DNA of 54,031 nucleotides from Methylocystaceae bacterium (GTDB taxonomy: Bacteria; Pseudomonadota; Alphaproteobacteria; Rhizobiales; Beijerinckiaceae): the NCBI GenBank assembly GCA_900299115.1, contig OMIO01000106.1, forward strand, positions 1-54,031. Direction: 5' to 3'. Positions 30,233 to 42,027 of the stretch are shown piece after piece. Position numbers and translations under genes: made by a program. The notes beneath the pieces are model-generated. The model was not told the DNA's origin and searched no databases. It worked only from the letters and a program-made list of their open reading frames with translations. Position 1 is the stretch's first letter, and every line of letters begins with the position of its first letter.

Positions 30233-31516
30233 TCACAAACCCACTGGGTCGCCTGCAATTGTTACGAGCAACCCGCCATCGCCGAGAAGTTTTTTTGCTG
30301 AGCGCCGGCAGACCTCTAGTTCGACGGCGGCGATTTTGTCGTTGCGCTGATCAAGATAACTTGGCTCAAAACCATCAAGCTGAAGATTGACGAGCTGGCT
30401 TGCAATTTTTGTCGATGTATCAAAACGCAGCGCGTAAGAACCGATCAGATATTTTTTTGCTTTGTCTAACTCTTCTTCACTTGGGCCCGCATCTGCAAAG
30501 CGCCGCACTTCTTCTTCAATAACTTCCAAAGCCTCTTTTGCGCGCTCATTTTTAGTTGCGGCAGCGCCGATAAACATCGGGCATTGATCATATTCATTCA
30601 ACTGCGAATAGACGCTGTAAGCCATTCCGCGTTTCTCGCGCACTTCTCGAAACAACCGTGCTGTAAAAGTCCCGCCGCCTAAAATGTGATTAGCGACAAC
30701 AACGCCAAAGTAATCAGGGTCAATTTTTGTCACGCCTGGCCGACCGAAACGAATAACTGACTGCGGCACATCAATATGAATCGTTTTGTATTGCCCGATA
30801 TTTGCGACCTGAATTGGCGGAACCGATATCAAATCATTGGTTTTAGCAAGGGATGAAAAAATATCATCAATTTTGAGCGCCAGAGTTTCAGCGTCAATAG
30901 CGCCAACAACGCCTATCTTCAAATCTTGCGTTGAGAACAAACGCTCACGCATCGCAATAATGTCTTCCCGCGTGAGCTGATCAATTGTGGCAAGATCGCC
31001 CCGCACAGCTCTGCCATAAGCATGATTGGGAAAAGCAGCCTCTCTAAAAGCTTTTGCCGCCATCGCTTCTGGATCATTAGCGTCGCGCTTAAGTTCAGCG
31101 ACAAGCTGACTCCTAACGCGAGCAACATCATCCGCCTCTAAACGCGCCTGCGTTAGAGCTAGCTTTAAGAGCTGGAAAGCTTGATCCGCATTGCGCGACA
31201 ATGTTTGCAAATGGCCAGAAATTGAGTCGCGATCTGCAGCGAACCCAAGATGGATCGCTTGATCCTCAATCGCGCGATGAAAACTGCGCGCATCAAGAGG
31301 CCCTGCGCCTTCATCTAGCATGCCAGCAAGCAAGGTGGCGGCCCCCGGCCGGTCAATAGGATCTTGCGAGGCCCCGCCGCGCAACGCAAATTCCATCGCA
31401 ACCAGCGGAACGGCATAACTTTCAACAAGCCAGACAGTTAGACCGGCGGGCGTTACAATTTTTTGCACATGTTGCGCACGCGATGCAGTTGTAACGTCAG
31501 GACCATGAGCCGTCAT
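30233..31516 (-). CDS. M16 family peptidase, non-catalytic partner (no HxxEH)
   Basis: M16 fold motifs (NHILGGGTFTARLFREVREKRGMAYSVYS) but no HxxEH. Confidence 0.9.
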   Translation of the reverse strand: MTAHGPDVTTASRAQHVQKIVTPAGLTVWLVESYAVPLVAMEFALRGGASQDPIDRPGAATLLAGMLDEGAGPLDARSFHRAIEDQAIHLGFAADRDSISGHLQTLSRNADQAFQLLKLALTQARLEADDVARVRSQLVAELKRDANDPEAMAAKAFREAAFPNHAYGRAVRGDLATIDQLTREDIIAMRERLFSTQDLKIGVVGAIDAETLALKIDDIFSSLAKTNDLISVPPIQVANIGQYKTIHIDVPQSVIRFGRPGVTKIDPDYFGVVVANHILGGGTFTARLFREVREKRGMAYSVYSQLNEYDQCPMFIGAAATKNERAKEALEVIEEEVRRFADAGPSEEELDKAKKYLIGSYALRFDTSTKIASQLVNLQLDGFEPSYLDQRNDKIAAVELEVCRRSAKKLLGDGGLLVTIAGDPVGL

Positions 31517-31569
31517 TAAAAGCCACCATTTCAGCGGAGGAATAACCGCTCTTTGAGAGAGAACCTATT

Positions 31570-32943
31570 TTAGCTTGTCGTCTCGGGGAGGAGAAAGCCG
31601 GTAACCGCGCGACGCTTATCCAGCCAATTTTTAGCTGCGGTTATTACGTCTTGCGCCGTAACCGCCTCCATCCGCGAAGGCCAAGCCTGTACATCCGCGA
31701 TCGACAATCCTGTCGCGAGAGATTCACCATACCAACGCGCAAGGGAGGCCTGACTATCCTGCGCATAAATTGCATCCGCGATTAATCTCGTTTTAGTGCG
31801 CTGCAAGCGGTCAATGGCGAGCGGATGGTCGATAAAATTCTTAATGACGCCATCCATCGTCTGGTCAAGATGCTCTAGATTTACGCCTGGCGCTGGCGTG
31901 GCGAAGATCCAAAAACGCGTATCGTCGACTGCAGATCCAGCATAATAAGCGCCTGCGCTCACAGCGATAGTTTGATCCACAACAAGCGTTTCATAAAGAA
32001 TGCTTGTTGGACCGCCGCCAAGCATGTGGGCAAGAATTTCGAGCGCCTCCGCTTCGCCCGGCTGCGCCGTTCGATAAGAGGGCACTTTAAAGACCCTTTC
32101 GTGAGCGGGTTGCTCAACTTTTGCATCCAAGAGCGTTACAAGTCGATGGGCGCGATGTGGAGGTTCTTGCGTGCGCCGGCGTTGCGGCGATTCTGCTCGC
32201 GCTGGAATTTTACCGTAAGTTTCTCGGGCTGACTTTAAAACCTCTTCAGCCTCTACGTCGCCAGCTACGATGAGAATGGCGTTTTCTGGCGTGTAGAACC
32301 GATTGTAGTAATCAAGCGCATCCTGTCGCCCAAGATTTTCAATTTCATGGTTCCAGCCAATGATGGGCGTGCCATAGGGATGATGGGCAAACAGGGCCGC
32401 CTGAACGGCTTCGTCTAATTGCGCTGCAGGATCAGAGTCTGTGCGCATGCGGCGCTCTTCTAAAACGACGTCTCGTTCCGGGGCAACAACCTCATCGGTA
32501 AGTAAAAGATTACACATTCGATCGGCTTCAAAAGCCATCAGCGCGCTAAGATGCTCTTTGCCGATACGTTGAAAGTAAGCCGTGTAGTCATAACTTGTGA
32601 AGGCGTTTTCTTGCCCTCCTAATTCAGCAACAAGATTAGAAAATTCTCCCTGGGGATGCTTTTTTGTTCCCTTAAACATCAGATGTTCGAGGAAGTGAGC
32701 AATGCCGGATTTACCTAACGGATCATCCGCCGAGCCATTTTTATACCAAATCATGTGCGTTACGACGGGCGTTCGCGCATCAGGGATAACGACCACCTCA
32801 AGACCATTGTCGAGTATGGCGTGAGAAACGTCTCCCCCAGGGCGCGCTGCGTTATTTGCGTCGCCTGGCGTTAAAGAGGGCTGTGTTGCCACATGAGGCG
32901 CAGACATGAAAACCTTTCTCACGATAGAGGGCGACAAAATCAT
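31570..32943 (-). CDS. M16 family zinc metallopeptidase
   Basis: HFLEHLMFKGT zinc motif (HxxEH), M16 architecture. Confidence 0.94.
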   Translation of the reverse strand: MILSPSIVRKVFMSAPHVATQPSLTPGDANNAARPGGDVSHAILDNGLEVVVIPDARTPVVTHMIWYKNGSADDPLGKSGIAHFLEHLMFKGTKKHPQGEFSNLVAELGGQENAFTSYDYTAYFQRIGKEHLSALMAFEADRMCNLLLTDEVVAPERDVVLEERRMRTDSDPAAQLDEAVQAALFAHHPYGTPIIGWNHEIENLGRQDALDYYNRFYTPENAILIVAGDVEAEEVLKSARETYGKIPARAESPQRRRTQEPPHRAHRLVTLLDAKVEQPAHERVFKVPSYRTAQPGEAEALEILAHMLGGGPTSILYETLVVDQTIAVSAGAYYAGSAVDDTRFWIFATPAPGVNLEHLDQTMDGVIKNFIDHPLAIDRLQRTKTRLIADAIYAQDSQASLARWYGESLATGLSIADVQAWPSRMEAVTAQDVITAAKNWLDKRRAVTGFLLPETTS

Positions 32944-32990
32944 TCCCGATAGAGTTCTATATAGGACGAAAATTCAGGCTTGTCAGAGCT

Positions 32991-33497
32991 TCATGCAGGC
33001 GTTGATGGGCCGGATGCGCTGGACGTTAGACTTTCAATGATGAGGAGGGCCGCACCAAGCGTGATGCCGACATCCGCAACATTGAATACATAATTAGCCA
33101 GCGGGCCAACGGGCAGGGAAGTATGGAAATAGAAGAAATCCGCTACAGCGCCGCGAAACAATCGATCCGTCATATTGCCAAGCGCGCCGCCAATGATCAG
33201 ACCCAAACCAAGCGCGAAAGGACGCGAAGTTGCGCGCCACAGCCAATATAAAAGTCCAAAGACAATTAAGCCCTGCACGCAAATGAGAGCCAATCTTGCA
33301 GTAACCGCATGTGTCGCGAACAACGAATAAGAAACCCCGTAATTCCAGGAAATCGTAAGATCAAGAAAGGGGGTAACGGTAATCGGCGCTCGAGCGACAA
33401 TATCGAAAATAGAAAGCATCCAGGCCTTATGGCCTTGATCCAAGATCAAGACGAAAAGCGCTGCGAGAAGGCCGAGCGTGCGGGGGCTGAACCGCAT
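32991..33497 (-). CDS. lspA: Lipoprotein signal peptidase LspA
   Basis: LGLIIGGALGNMTDRLFRGAVADFF and YVFNVADVGITLG catalytic Asp motifs; start trimmed to MRFSPR. Confidence 0.93.
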   Translation of the reverse strand: MRFSPRTLGLLAALFVLILDQGHKAWMLSIFDIVARAPITVTPFLDLTISWNYGVSYSLFATHAVTARLALICVQGLIVFGLLYWLWRATSRPFALGLGLIIGGALGNMTDRLFRGAVADFFYFHTSLPVGPLANYVFNVADVGITLGAALLIIESLTSSASGPSTPA

Positions 33498-33594
33498 GAG
33501 CAAAATTTTCTCCTCAATCCGCGCAGGGGCCCCGTGAGAGGCAGGCGAGCGCTGGCTCAACCCGTGCACAAGCTGCCTATCACAGTCTTACATC

Positions 33595-33623
33595 TTGACA
33601 ATCTAACCAGCGCACCATACTTC
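33595..33623 (+). promoter_or_regulatory. Candidate groESL promoter
   Basis: CTTGACA (-35 at 33595-33600), 17 nt spacer, TACTTC, just upstream of CIRCE. Confidence 0.5.
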
Positions 33624-33633
33624 CAGCCGGCTG

Positions 33634-33660
33634 GTAGCACTCGTCATCAGAGAGTGCCAA
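33634..33660 (+). promoter_or_regulatory. CIRCE element (HrcA operator)
   Basis: GTAGCACTC-N9-GAGTGCCAA, near-consensus TTAGCACTC-N9-GAGTGCTAA, upstream of groES. Confidence 0.9.
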
Positions 33661-33730
33661 CAGCATTCGCTTACTCTCTTTGCTGAGCGGATCAATCAGC
33701 ATCCCCAGCGCAGAAAAGGAAACAATTACA

Positions 33731-34018
33731 ATGGCGTTTCGTCCCCTGCACGACCGCGTCGTGGTCAAGCGTCTCGAAGGCGAGGAAAAGACCAAAGGCG
33801 GCATCATCATTCCCGACACAGCCAAGGAAAAGCCACAAGAAGGCAAAGTTGTCTCGGTTGGCCCCGGCGCGCGCGACGAAAGCGGCAAACTCGTTGCTTT
33901 GGATGTCAAGGCTGGCGACCGTGTGCTGTTTGGAAAATGGTCTGGCACCGAGGTCAAAATTGACGGCGATGACCTGCTCATCATGAAGGAAAGCGACATT
34001 CTGGGCATTGTCGACTAA
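33731..34018 (+). CDS. groES: Co-chaperonin GroES
   Basis: [38 protein letters not shown]. Confidence 0.98.
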   Translation: MAFRPLHDRVVVKRLEGEEKTKGGIIIPDTAKEKPQEGKVVSVGPGARDESGKLVALDVKAGDRVLFGKWSGTEVKIDGDDLLIMKESDILGIVD

Positions 34019-34044
34019 CTCGGCCCGCCCTTCGCACCCTATAA

Positions 34045-35703
<1,659 letters not shown>

Positions 35704-35760
35704 TCCAAAAATCAACGGGACGATAAATTCGCCCGTGTCTTATCCGCTTAAATCAGTCGA

Positions 35761-35790
35761 GGCCCCGGAGTTTCCGGGGCCTTTTTCTTT
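35761..35790 (+). terminator. Intrinsic terminator downstream of groEL
   Basis: GGCCCCGGAGTTTCCGGGGCCTTTTTC. Confidence 0.9.
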
Positions 35791-35931
35791 GAACGCTCAT
35801 TCTTTCATCCTCATTTCAAGAAGCGACAAAATCACATAGCGGCAATGATTGCGGTTATCTCTCAGCTCAGCTAACCTCCAGACGTGTTGAGCCATCGGGC
35901 TTAAAATAGGACTGACAATCAGGAGAGACTT

Positions 35932-36084
35932 ATGGCGAGCAATCGCAGTTCCGCCTCAAGCGGCGAGAACGCAGACTGGAATGAGCATATTAAAACCTAC
36001 AATGGCTTTATTTGGCTGTTAAAATATTCAGCTGGATTTTCAGCGCTGACGTTAGTCGCGCTTTACTTAATCTGCGCACGCTAA
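35932..36084 (+). CDS. aa3-type cytochrome c oxidase subunit IV-like small membrane protein (50 aa)
   Basis: Translated by eye: MASNRSSASSGENADWNEHIKTYNGFIWLLKYSAGFSALTVVALYLICAR*; WxEHxxTYxGF motif; SD GGAGAG; position before pntAA as in many Alphaproteobacteria; absent from supplied ORF track. Confidence 0.88.
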   Translation: MASNRSSASSGENADWNEHIKTYNGFIWLLKYSAGFSALTLVALYLICAR

Positions 36085-36160
36085 TGAATTAGTCCCTCAC
36101 GCCTCGTCGCTGAGGGGCTCCCCTCAAGACGGCAAGGGTCTTTAAAACCTGGAGCTTGTC

Positions 36161-37291
36161 ATGCGTATCGCCGTATTAGCAGAAACGGATACGACTGAAA
36201 CCCGGGTTGCGGCGACGCCAGAGACTGTCAAAAAATTCTTAAGTCTAGGCGCTGACATAGCGATACAAACAGGCGCGGGGATCAAATCAGGCTATAGCGA
36301 TGCGGCATATCACGCTCAAGGCGCACAGATTGTCGATTCAGCCGCAACTGCGCTGGCGCATGCGGATGTAGCCCTATCCGTCCGCCGCCCAAATGCATCA
36401 AGCCTCATCGGCGTTAAAGAAAATCTTGCTGTCATTTCTATTATGGATCCCTTTGGCAATGAGAACGCCATCGGTGAATTAGCAAAAAAAAATATCATTG
36501 CCTTTGCTATGGAATTTATGCCGCGCATTACGCGCGCACAAACGATGGATATTCTCTCTTCGCAGGCGAACCTCGCGGGCTATCGCGCGGTCATTGAAGC
36601 AGCAGCCGAATATGGACGATCCTTCCCAATGATGATGACTGCAGCTGGCACAGTGCCAGCTGCAAAGGTCTTTATCATGGGCGTAGGCGTAGCCGGTTTG
36701 CAGGCGATCGCAACCGCACGCCGCCTTGGAGCGATCGTTACAGCGACAGATGTGCGCCCTGCTACAAAAGAGCAGGTTGAGTCGCTTGGCGCGAAATTTA
36801 TTGCTGTTGAAAATGACGAGTTCAAGCAGGCTGAAACGTCAGGCGGCTACGCAAAGGAAATGTCGTTGGACTATCAAAAAGCGCAAACCGAACTTGTCGC
36901 TTCCCATATTTCAAAACAAGACATTGTTATTACGACCGCGCTCATACCCGGTCGTCCGGCGCCAAAACTTGTGACTGAAGAAATGGTTTTGAGCATGCGG
37001 AATGGCTCAGTTATTGTCGACCTTGCCGCTGAGCGCGGCGGCAATTGCGCCCTCACGCAAGCTGATAAAATTATCATTGTTCATGATGTTAAAATTATTG
37101 GCGCTAACAACCTAACTTGTCGAATGGCCTCTACAGCGTCGACTCTTTATGCAAAGAATTTATTCGCTTTTGTTGAAACGATGATTTCAAAAGAATCCAA
37201 AACCTTTTCAATTGATTGGGATGATGAACTGGTTAAAGCCACCGCGCTGACGCGCGATGGCGTCGTATTAGATCATCGTTTTGTAACGTAA
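36161..37291 (+). CDS. pntAA: NAD(P) transhydrogenase subunit alpha part 1
   Basis: RVAATPETVKKFLSLGADI, GVGVAGLQAIATARRLGAIVTATDVRP. Confidence 0.96.
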   Translation: MRIAVLAETDTTETRVAATPETVKKFLSLGADIAIQTGAGIKSGYSDAAYHAQGAQIVDSAATALAHADVALSVRRPNASSLIGVKENLAVISIMDPFGNENAIGELAKKNIIAFAMEFMPRITRAQTMDILSSQANLAGYRAVIEAAAEYGRSFPMMMTAAGTVPAAKVFIMGVGVAGLQAIATARRLGAIVTATDVRPATKEQVESLGAKFIAVENDEFKQAETSGGYAKEMSLDYQKAQTELVASHISKQDIVITTALIPGRPAPKLVTEEMVLSMRNGSVIVDLAAERGGNCALTQADKIIIVHDVKIIGANNLTCRMASTASTLYAKNLFAFVETMISKESKTFSIDWDDELVKATALTRDGVVLDHRFVT

Positions 37292-37330
37292 CGGAAGCGG
37301 CGACAATCGCCAACAGAAAGGCGCGCGACT

Positions 37331-37780
37331 ATGACCGACTCTGTTCAACAACTACTTGAGAAAGCTCAAGCTGCAGCAGATCATGCGCAGCAAATGGCGC
37401 AACAAGCGCAACATTACGCAGATCAAATCGCTCAGACCGCCGCTGCTATTTCGGGACACGGTCTGGGCAGTGGAATGATTGACCCTGTCATTTTCCGCTT
37501 AGCTATTTTCGTCCTAGCGGTTTTTGTTGGTTATTATGTTGTCTGGTCAGTCACGCCAGCCCTACACACACCCCTCATGTCTGTCACAAATGCAATTTCA
37601 TCTGTAATTGTGGTTGGCGCCTTAGCGTCAACAGGCGTTGAGATATCAGCCCCACCTCAAGACGGAGAAAATTGGGCGCGCTGGCTTGGATTTATTGCGC
37701 TGATCCTGGCTTGCGTGAATATCTTTGGCGGCTTACTGGTAACCGAACGCATGTTGGCGATGTATAAAAAGAAAGGCTGA
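37331..37780 (+). CDS. pntAB: NAD(P) transhydrogenase subunit alpha part 2
   Basis: [32 protein letters not shown]. Confidence 0.95.
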   Translation: MTDSVQQLLEKAQAAADHAQQMAQQAQHYADQIAQTAAAISGHGLGSGMIDPVIFRLAIFVLAVFVGYYVVWSVTPALHTPLMSVTNAISSVIVVGALASTGVEISAPPQDGENWARWLGFIALILACVNIFGGLLVTERMLAMYKKKG

Positions 37781-37784
37781 TCCA

Positions 37785-39182
37785 ATGAGCGCGAATCTCG
37801 CAGCCCTTCTGTATCTTTGCGCAGGCATTTTATTTATTCTTGCACTACGCGGCCTCTCCTCGCCAGCAACATCTCGACAAGGCAATCGTTACGGCATGAT
37901 GGGCATGGCGATCGCGGTTGCGACAACGCTCTTACTCCATCTTCCGCCAGTATTTGGATTTGTGCTGATTATCATCGGCGCGGGCATTGGCGGAGGCGTC
38001 GGCGCTTATCTCGCACGCCGTATTGAAATGACCAAAATGCCCGAATTGGTCGCCTTCTTTCATTCGCTGGTTGGGCTGGCGGCCGTATTAGTAGCGGGCA
38101 GCGCTTTTTTCGCGCCACAGGCTTTTGGTATTGGCGCGCCTGGGCATATTGAAGCAGGCAGTCTGTTTGAAATGTCTCTGGGAGCCGCAATCGGCGCAAT
38201 CACATTCACGGGTTCAATCATCGCGTTTCTAAAACTTTCTGAACGTATGAGCGGCAAACCAATTCTACTGCCGCATCGTCACAAAATTAATATTGTGTTG
38301 GCGACTGCATTAGCTGGGCTCATCCTATTTTTCGCGCTCACGGAAAGCGGCGGATGGTTGTTCTTGATTATCCTCGTTTCATTTACCCTCGGCGTTACAT
38401 TAATTATCCCTATCGGCGGAGCGGATATGCCGGTTGTTGTGTCGATGCTGAATTCTTACTCAGGATGGGCTGCAGCAGGTATCGGTTTCACACTTGGCAA
38501 TCTCGCATTGATTATAACCGGCGCCTTAGTGGGATCCTCTGGCGCAATTTTATCCTACATCATGTGTAAGGGCATGAACCGCAGCTTTATCTCTGTTATT
38601 CTTGGCGGCTTTGGCGGCGAGAGCGCTGATGCAGGCGGCGCGAAGGAAACGCGAAATGTCAAACAAGGCTCTGCAGAAGATGCAGCCTATATCATGCAAA
38701 ATGCTGGAAAAGTGATCGTTGTTCCAGGCTATGGAATGGCTGTCGCTCAAGCACAGCATGCGCTTCGAGAAATGGCGGATCTATTGAAAAAGGAAGGGGT
38801 TGAAATACGCTATGCTATACATCCCGTCGCTGGTCGCATGCCCGGACATATGAATGTTTTACTCGCAGAAGCAAATGTACCTTATGATGAAGTGTTTGAG
38901 TTAGAGGATATCAATTCCGAATTTGGTCAGGCTGACGTCGCTTTTGTTATTGGAGCTAATGACGTTACTAATCCAGCAGCAAAGACAGATAAGAGCTCTG
39001 CAATTTTCGGCATGCCCATCCTCGATGTCGAGAAAGCTAAGACAGTATTATTTCTCAAACGCGGCATGGGCTCGGGATATGCCGGCGTTGAGAATGAATT
39101 ATTCTTCCGTCCAAACACGATGATGCTTTTTGGAGACGCCAAAAAAACAGTTGAGACGATCGTTAAGGCGCTTGGCCATTAA
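37785..39182 (+). CDS. pntB: NAD(P) transhydrogenase subunit beta
   Basis: GGADMPVVVSMLNSYSGWAAAGIGF, VPGYGMAVAQAQHALRE, RGMGSGYAGVENELFF. Confidence 0.97.
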   Translation: MSANLAALLYLCAGILFILALRGLSSPATSRQGNRYGMMGMAIAVATTLLLHLPPVFGFVLIIIGAGIGGGVGAYLARRIEMTKMPELVAFFHSLVGLAAVLVAGSAFFAPQAFGIGAPGHIEAGSLFEMSLGAAIGAITFTGSIIAFLKLSERMSGKPILLPHRHKINIVLATALAGLILFFALTESGGWLFLIILVSFTLGVTLIIPIGGADMPVVVSMLNSYSGWAAAGIGFTLGNLALIITGALVGSSGAILSYIMCKGMNRSFISVILGGFGGESADAGGAKETRNVKQGSAEDAAYIMQNAGKVIVVPGYGMAVAQAQHALREMADLLKKEGVEIRYAIHPVAGRMPGHMNVLLAEANVPYDEVFELEDINSEFGQADVAFVIGANDVTNPAAKTDKSSAIFGMPILDVEKAKTVLFLKRGMGSGYAGVENELFFRPNTMMLFGDAKKTVETIVKALGH

Positions 39183-39231
39183 ATTGGGTCCTTTGATAAA
39201 GACAGATAGATCAAGGCGCGGCGCCTTAGAA

Positions 39232-39555
39232 CTATGTCCAAGCCACGCCTGAGCGCCATGGACCTGACCGCCATGGATCTGAGCGCTGAGGAAAGAATTG
39301 CGCCCAAGAATAGTCTTTGCATTCTGAGCGTGGCGTTTTGGGCGTATTAGGCTTATGGGGCGCGTCCGCCAACACGCGCCACCAAAGCGCGGGATAGCGG
39401 ACGTCTTTGCCCTGATTAACGACCAGCGTTTTGTCCAAACTTGCGTCGTCGATTGCGCTCACAATGCCGCTAGTCGGGAAATTTTCCAAGATGTAATGCG
39501 TTGTCAATGAATGAATTTTCCGATATGAGACATTTATGTCACAGTTGCGCGTCAT
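39232..39555 (-). CDS. Possible hypothetical protein with short C-terminal repeat (DPWRSGPWRSG)
   Basis: ORF 39232..39690; internal MTRNCD start minimises overlap with the divergent + strand gene; no recognised family. Confidence 0.3.
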   Translation of the reverse strand: MTRNCDINVSYRKIHSLTTHYILENFPTSGIVSAIDDASLDKTLVVNQGKDVRYPALWWRVLADAPHKPNTPKTPRSECKDYSWAQFFPQRSDPWRSGPWRSGVAWT

Positions 39556-39970
39556 GCTTGAGTGGGTTCGTAGGGCGATCATCGCCGCCTGCATCTGCGC
39601 ATTATGGACGGGCGGCGTTATCTCGAGCGCCGCTGCGCATTCACCAGAATCCCCCGACGCAACACGTCTCGCCCAAGCCTCCCACAGCATTGCCTGCGAC
39701 CATCATGCAGGAGTGTATTCCGACACACTCGCATCAAATCAATCTAACGTTTCGCCAGAAAATAAGCGTGGTGAACGACGCCATTGTCCAGACTGCTGCT
39801 TTTTTGCCGACTCCAGCGATATCGTATTGCCTGAACGTCCCATTGCGGCGATGCGATTTCTTATTAATCCCGCGACAAAGCCAAATGATGCGTTTCGTCG
39901 AAGGGATAAAACTGACGGTCTTTCGTCCCGACAAGCGCATGGCGCCCGCGCGCCGCCAACTCTTTCCTAA
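39536..39970 (+). CDS. Exported Cys/His-containing protein (DUF2946-like context)
   Basis: Signal peptide-like IIAACICALWTGGVISSAAA; CDHH and CPDCC motifs; immediately upstream of exbB. A competing frame (39501..39980) exists. Confidence 0.5.
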   Translation: MSQLRVMLEWVRRAIIAACICALWTGGVISSAAAHSPESPDATRLAQASHSIACDHHAGVYSDTLASNQSNVSPENKRGERRHCPDCCFFADSSDIVLPERPIAAMRFLINPATKPNDAFRRRDKTDGLSSRQAHGARAPPTLS

Positions 39971-40084
39971 ATCCTCGTAGACCACGCTGAACCTCAGCGT
40001 GCGTTTTACGCTCTTGGCTGCATTAGGCGCGCGTCCTATGCGAGTCGCTTTCTTTAAGTCACTTAAATAGGCCCAAACGTTTGG

Positions 40085-40768
40085 ATGCGTGACACGGGCC
40101 AATCATCGAAACGAGCTCAAAAAATGGATCACACCTCGCTCTCGCCGCTTGCCATGTTTTTAAATGCTGGCCCGGTTGGCAAATTAGTCATGGCGCTTTT
40201 ACTTGCCGCCTCTGTTTGGACATGGGTTTTAATCGTTGAGGGCATTGTTGCTGTCCGACGGATCGGCAAGGCGACGCAATCTGCGCGCGCCGGTGGCCTC
40301 CTTGATGTCTTGGAGCTAATCGCCGAGGCAGGTCGAGAAGCCTACGCCCTCCATTTAGCGGATGAAACGATTGGAGAAAAACGCGAACGCGTTGCGGAAT
40401 ATATGAGCAGAACCGCGCGAGAATTTCTCACTCAGGCGGAAGGCGGCTTGCCGAATCTTGCTGTCATTTCATCTGTTGCGCCTTTTATCGGATTATTCGG
40501 AACTGTATGGGGCATTATGACAAGCTTTGCCGGCATTGCGCAGTCGCAAGACACCAGCCTTGCTGTTGTCGCGCCCGGCATTGCTGAAGCCCTTGCCGCA
40601 ACTGCATATGGTCTAGCAGCCGCCATTCCAGCCTCAATCGGCTATAATCGAATTGGATCTTCTTTTGCCCGTCTAGGCCAGGAAGTCGCTCATTATATTG
40701 AAGATGAAGCGCTTCACATGACGAGCGGCGCCGGACCGCGCGCTAAACATCAGAAGGAGGCTGCGTAA
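40085..40768 (+). CDS. exbB: Biopolymer transport protein ExbB/TolQ-type (likely start MDHTSL)
   Basis: [49 protein letters not shown]. Confidence 0.95.
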   Translation: MRDTGQSSKRAQKMDHTSLSPLAMFLNAGPVGKLVMALLLAASVWTWVLIVEGIVAVRRIGKATQSARAGGLLDVLELIAEAGREAYALHLADETIGEKRERVAEYMSRTAREFLTQAEGGLPNLAVISSVAPFIGLFGTVWGIMTSFAGIAQSQDTSLAVVAPGIAEALAATAYGLAAAIPASIGYNRIGSSFARLGQEVAHYIEDEALHMTSGAGPRAKHQKEAA

Positions 40769-41250
40769 TGGCGCTTCCTGCTCGTTTTAAAAAGAACAAC
40801 GATCTTTATCAACCGCTCGCAGATATTAATGTGACGCCATTGGTTGACGTCATGTTGGTGCTGCTGATCATTTTTATGGTGACAGCGCCCTTGTTAGCCA
40901 AAGGCGTAAAGGTCAATCTCCCACAAGCAAGCGCCGCTCAACCACTCAATCAGAAAGATCCGATTGTTGTGAGCGTTGGCAAGGATGGCAAAGTTTCACT
41001 CGGCGGCGACGCCGTCACAATGGAAACATTGATTGATGGCATTCGCGCGATGATGGGCGGGGACACATCCCGCGTTGTACATGTGCGCGGCGATACGGAA
41101 GCCGTTTACGGCGAGGTTGTTGGCGTTATGGATAAGCTTGCCACAAATGGCATTACACATATCGCAATCATGACGAATTCTCGCAGCAGCAAAACCGGAG
41201 CCTTGCTCAAAACGCGCGAAACGCCAACAGCGGGAAGCGCCCCAAAATGA
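40768..41250 (+). CDS. exbD: Biopolymer transport protein ExbD/TolR-type
   Basis: [27 protein letters not shown]. Confidence 0.96.
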   Translation: MALPARFKKNNDLYQPLADINVTPLVDVMLVLLIIFMVTAPLLAKGVKVNLPQASAAQPLNQKDPIVVSVGKDGKVSLGGDAVTMETLIDGIRAMMGGDTSRVVHVRGDTEAVYGEVVGVMDKLATNGITHIAIMTNSRSSKTGALLKTRETPTAGSAPK

Positions 41251-41957
41251 CGGAATACGCCATGACGCAGACAGCGCCCAGACACAAACTGGAACAGTCT
41301 GCCAACATGTCGCCCTTACAGCCGGCATGGTTGCGTCCTGCTGCAATCACGCTGATCGTCATTGCGCATGTTGCGTTTTTTGCCGCTTTCATAGCTTGGG
41401 AAAAACCCTCTATTGTCGCGCTGGAGTCTCTGACAATGGACTTAGTGCAAGAGGGTGATTTTTTTGAAGCCGAGGAAGTTGCAGAAGCAGAAGATCGCCC
41501 GCCGCCTGTTGTTGTAGAGGATCCTGAATTAGCGTTGCCGCCGCCAGAAGTAATGGCGCCGGACGCAATTCCTTTGCCTGCGAAACGCGACACTTTAGAG
41601 AAAGTAGAAAAGCAACGCGAAGAGCAGCAAACCGAACAAGCCACTCAAGCGCGCGAAGCGCAAGCGCGGCGTCATGCAGGAGCTCCTGATGGACGCTCAG
41701 GATCTGGCGCGTCGCAATCCGTTTGCTTGGCTCATGTCGCTTCAGATCTCAGACGTCATACGCCAGGCTCAACAAGTCTTGGCGCTGGACATGCGCATGT
41801 AACTTTTCGCGTTAATATGGGCGGGGGCATTTCAGACATCAGCGTTTCAGCCTCTACGCCTGCTCATGCAGCGCTTGCGCGTCGCATCGTCGCCTCATCG
41901 CGTGGGCCAGGAAGCTGCAGTTCCGCTTTTGTTAGTCAAAGCTTCGCTTTCCATTAA
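41247..41957 (+). CDS. tonB: TonB-like energy transducer
   Basis: N-terminal [18 protein letters not shown] with SxxxH-like His, Pro/Glu-rich middle, C-terminal [33 protein letters not shown]; overlaps exbD by 4 nt. Confidence 0.85.
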   Translation: MTEYAMTQTAPRHKLEQSANMSPLQPAWLRPAAITLIVIAHVAFFAAFIAWEKPSIVALESLTMDLVQEGDFFEAEEVAEAEDRPPPVVVEDPELALPPPEVMAPDAIPLPAKRDTLEKVEKQREEQQTEQATQAREAQARRHAGAPDGRSGSGASQSVCLAHVASDLRRHTPGSTSLGAGHAHVTFRVNMGGGISDISVSASTPAHAALARRIVASSRGPGSCSSAFVSQSFAFH

Positions 41958-42027
41958 TATAATTAGGATGGCGTGAAGCTTTTCGCCCTCCTCCCGCCTG
42001 TTGGGCTAAAAATTTGAAAGCGCGTGA

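Noticed and set aside
30233-32943. Second M16 gene lacking HxxEH as a pseudogene
   Set aside because: Active/inactive M16 pairs next to lspA are an ordinary arrangement in Alphaproteobacteria.
39213-39227. AAGGCGC-G-GCGCCTT palindrome after pntB as a terminator
   Set aside because: No T-tract and the centre is too short for a normal loop; not called as a terminator.
39501-39980. 159-aa + strand ORF overlapping 39536..39970
   Set aside because: Lacks a signal peptide or motif support; the 39536 frame has a coherent signal peptide and Cys motifs, though certainty is limited.
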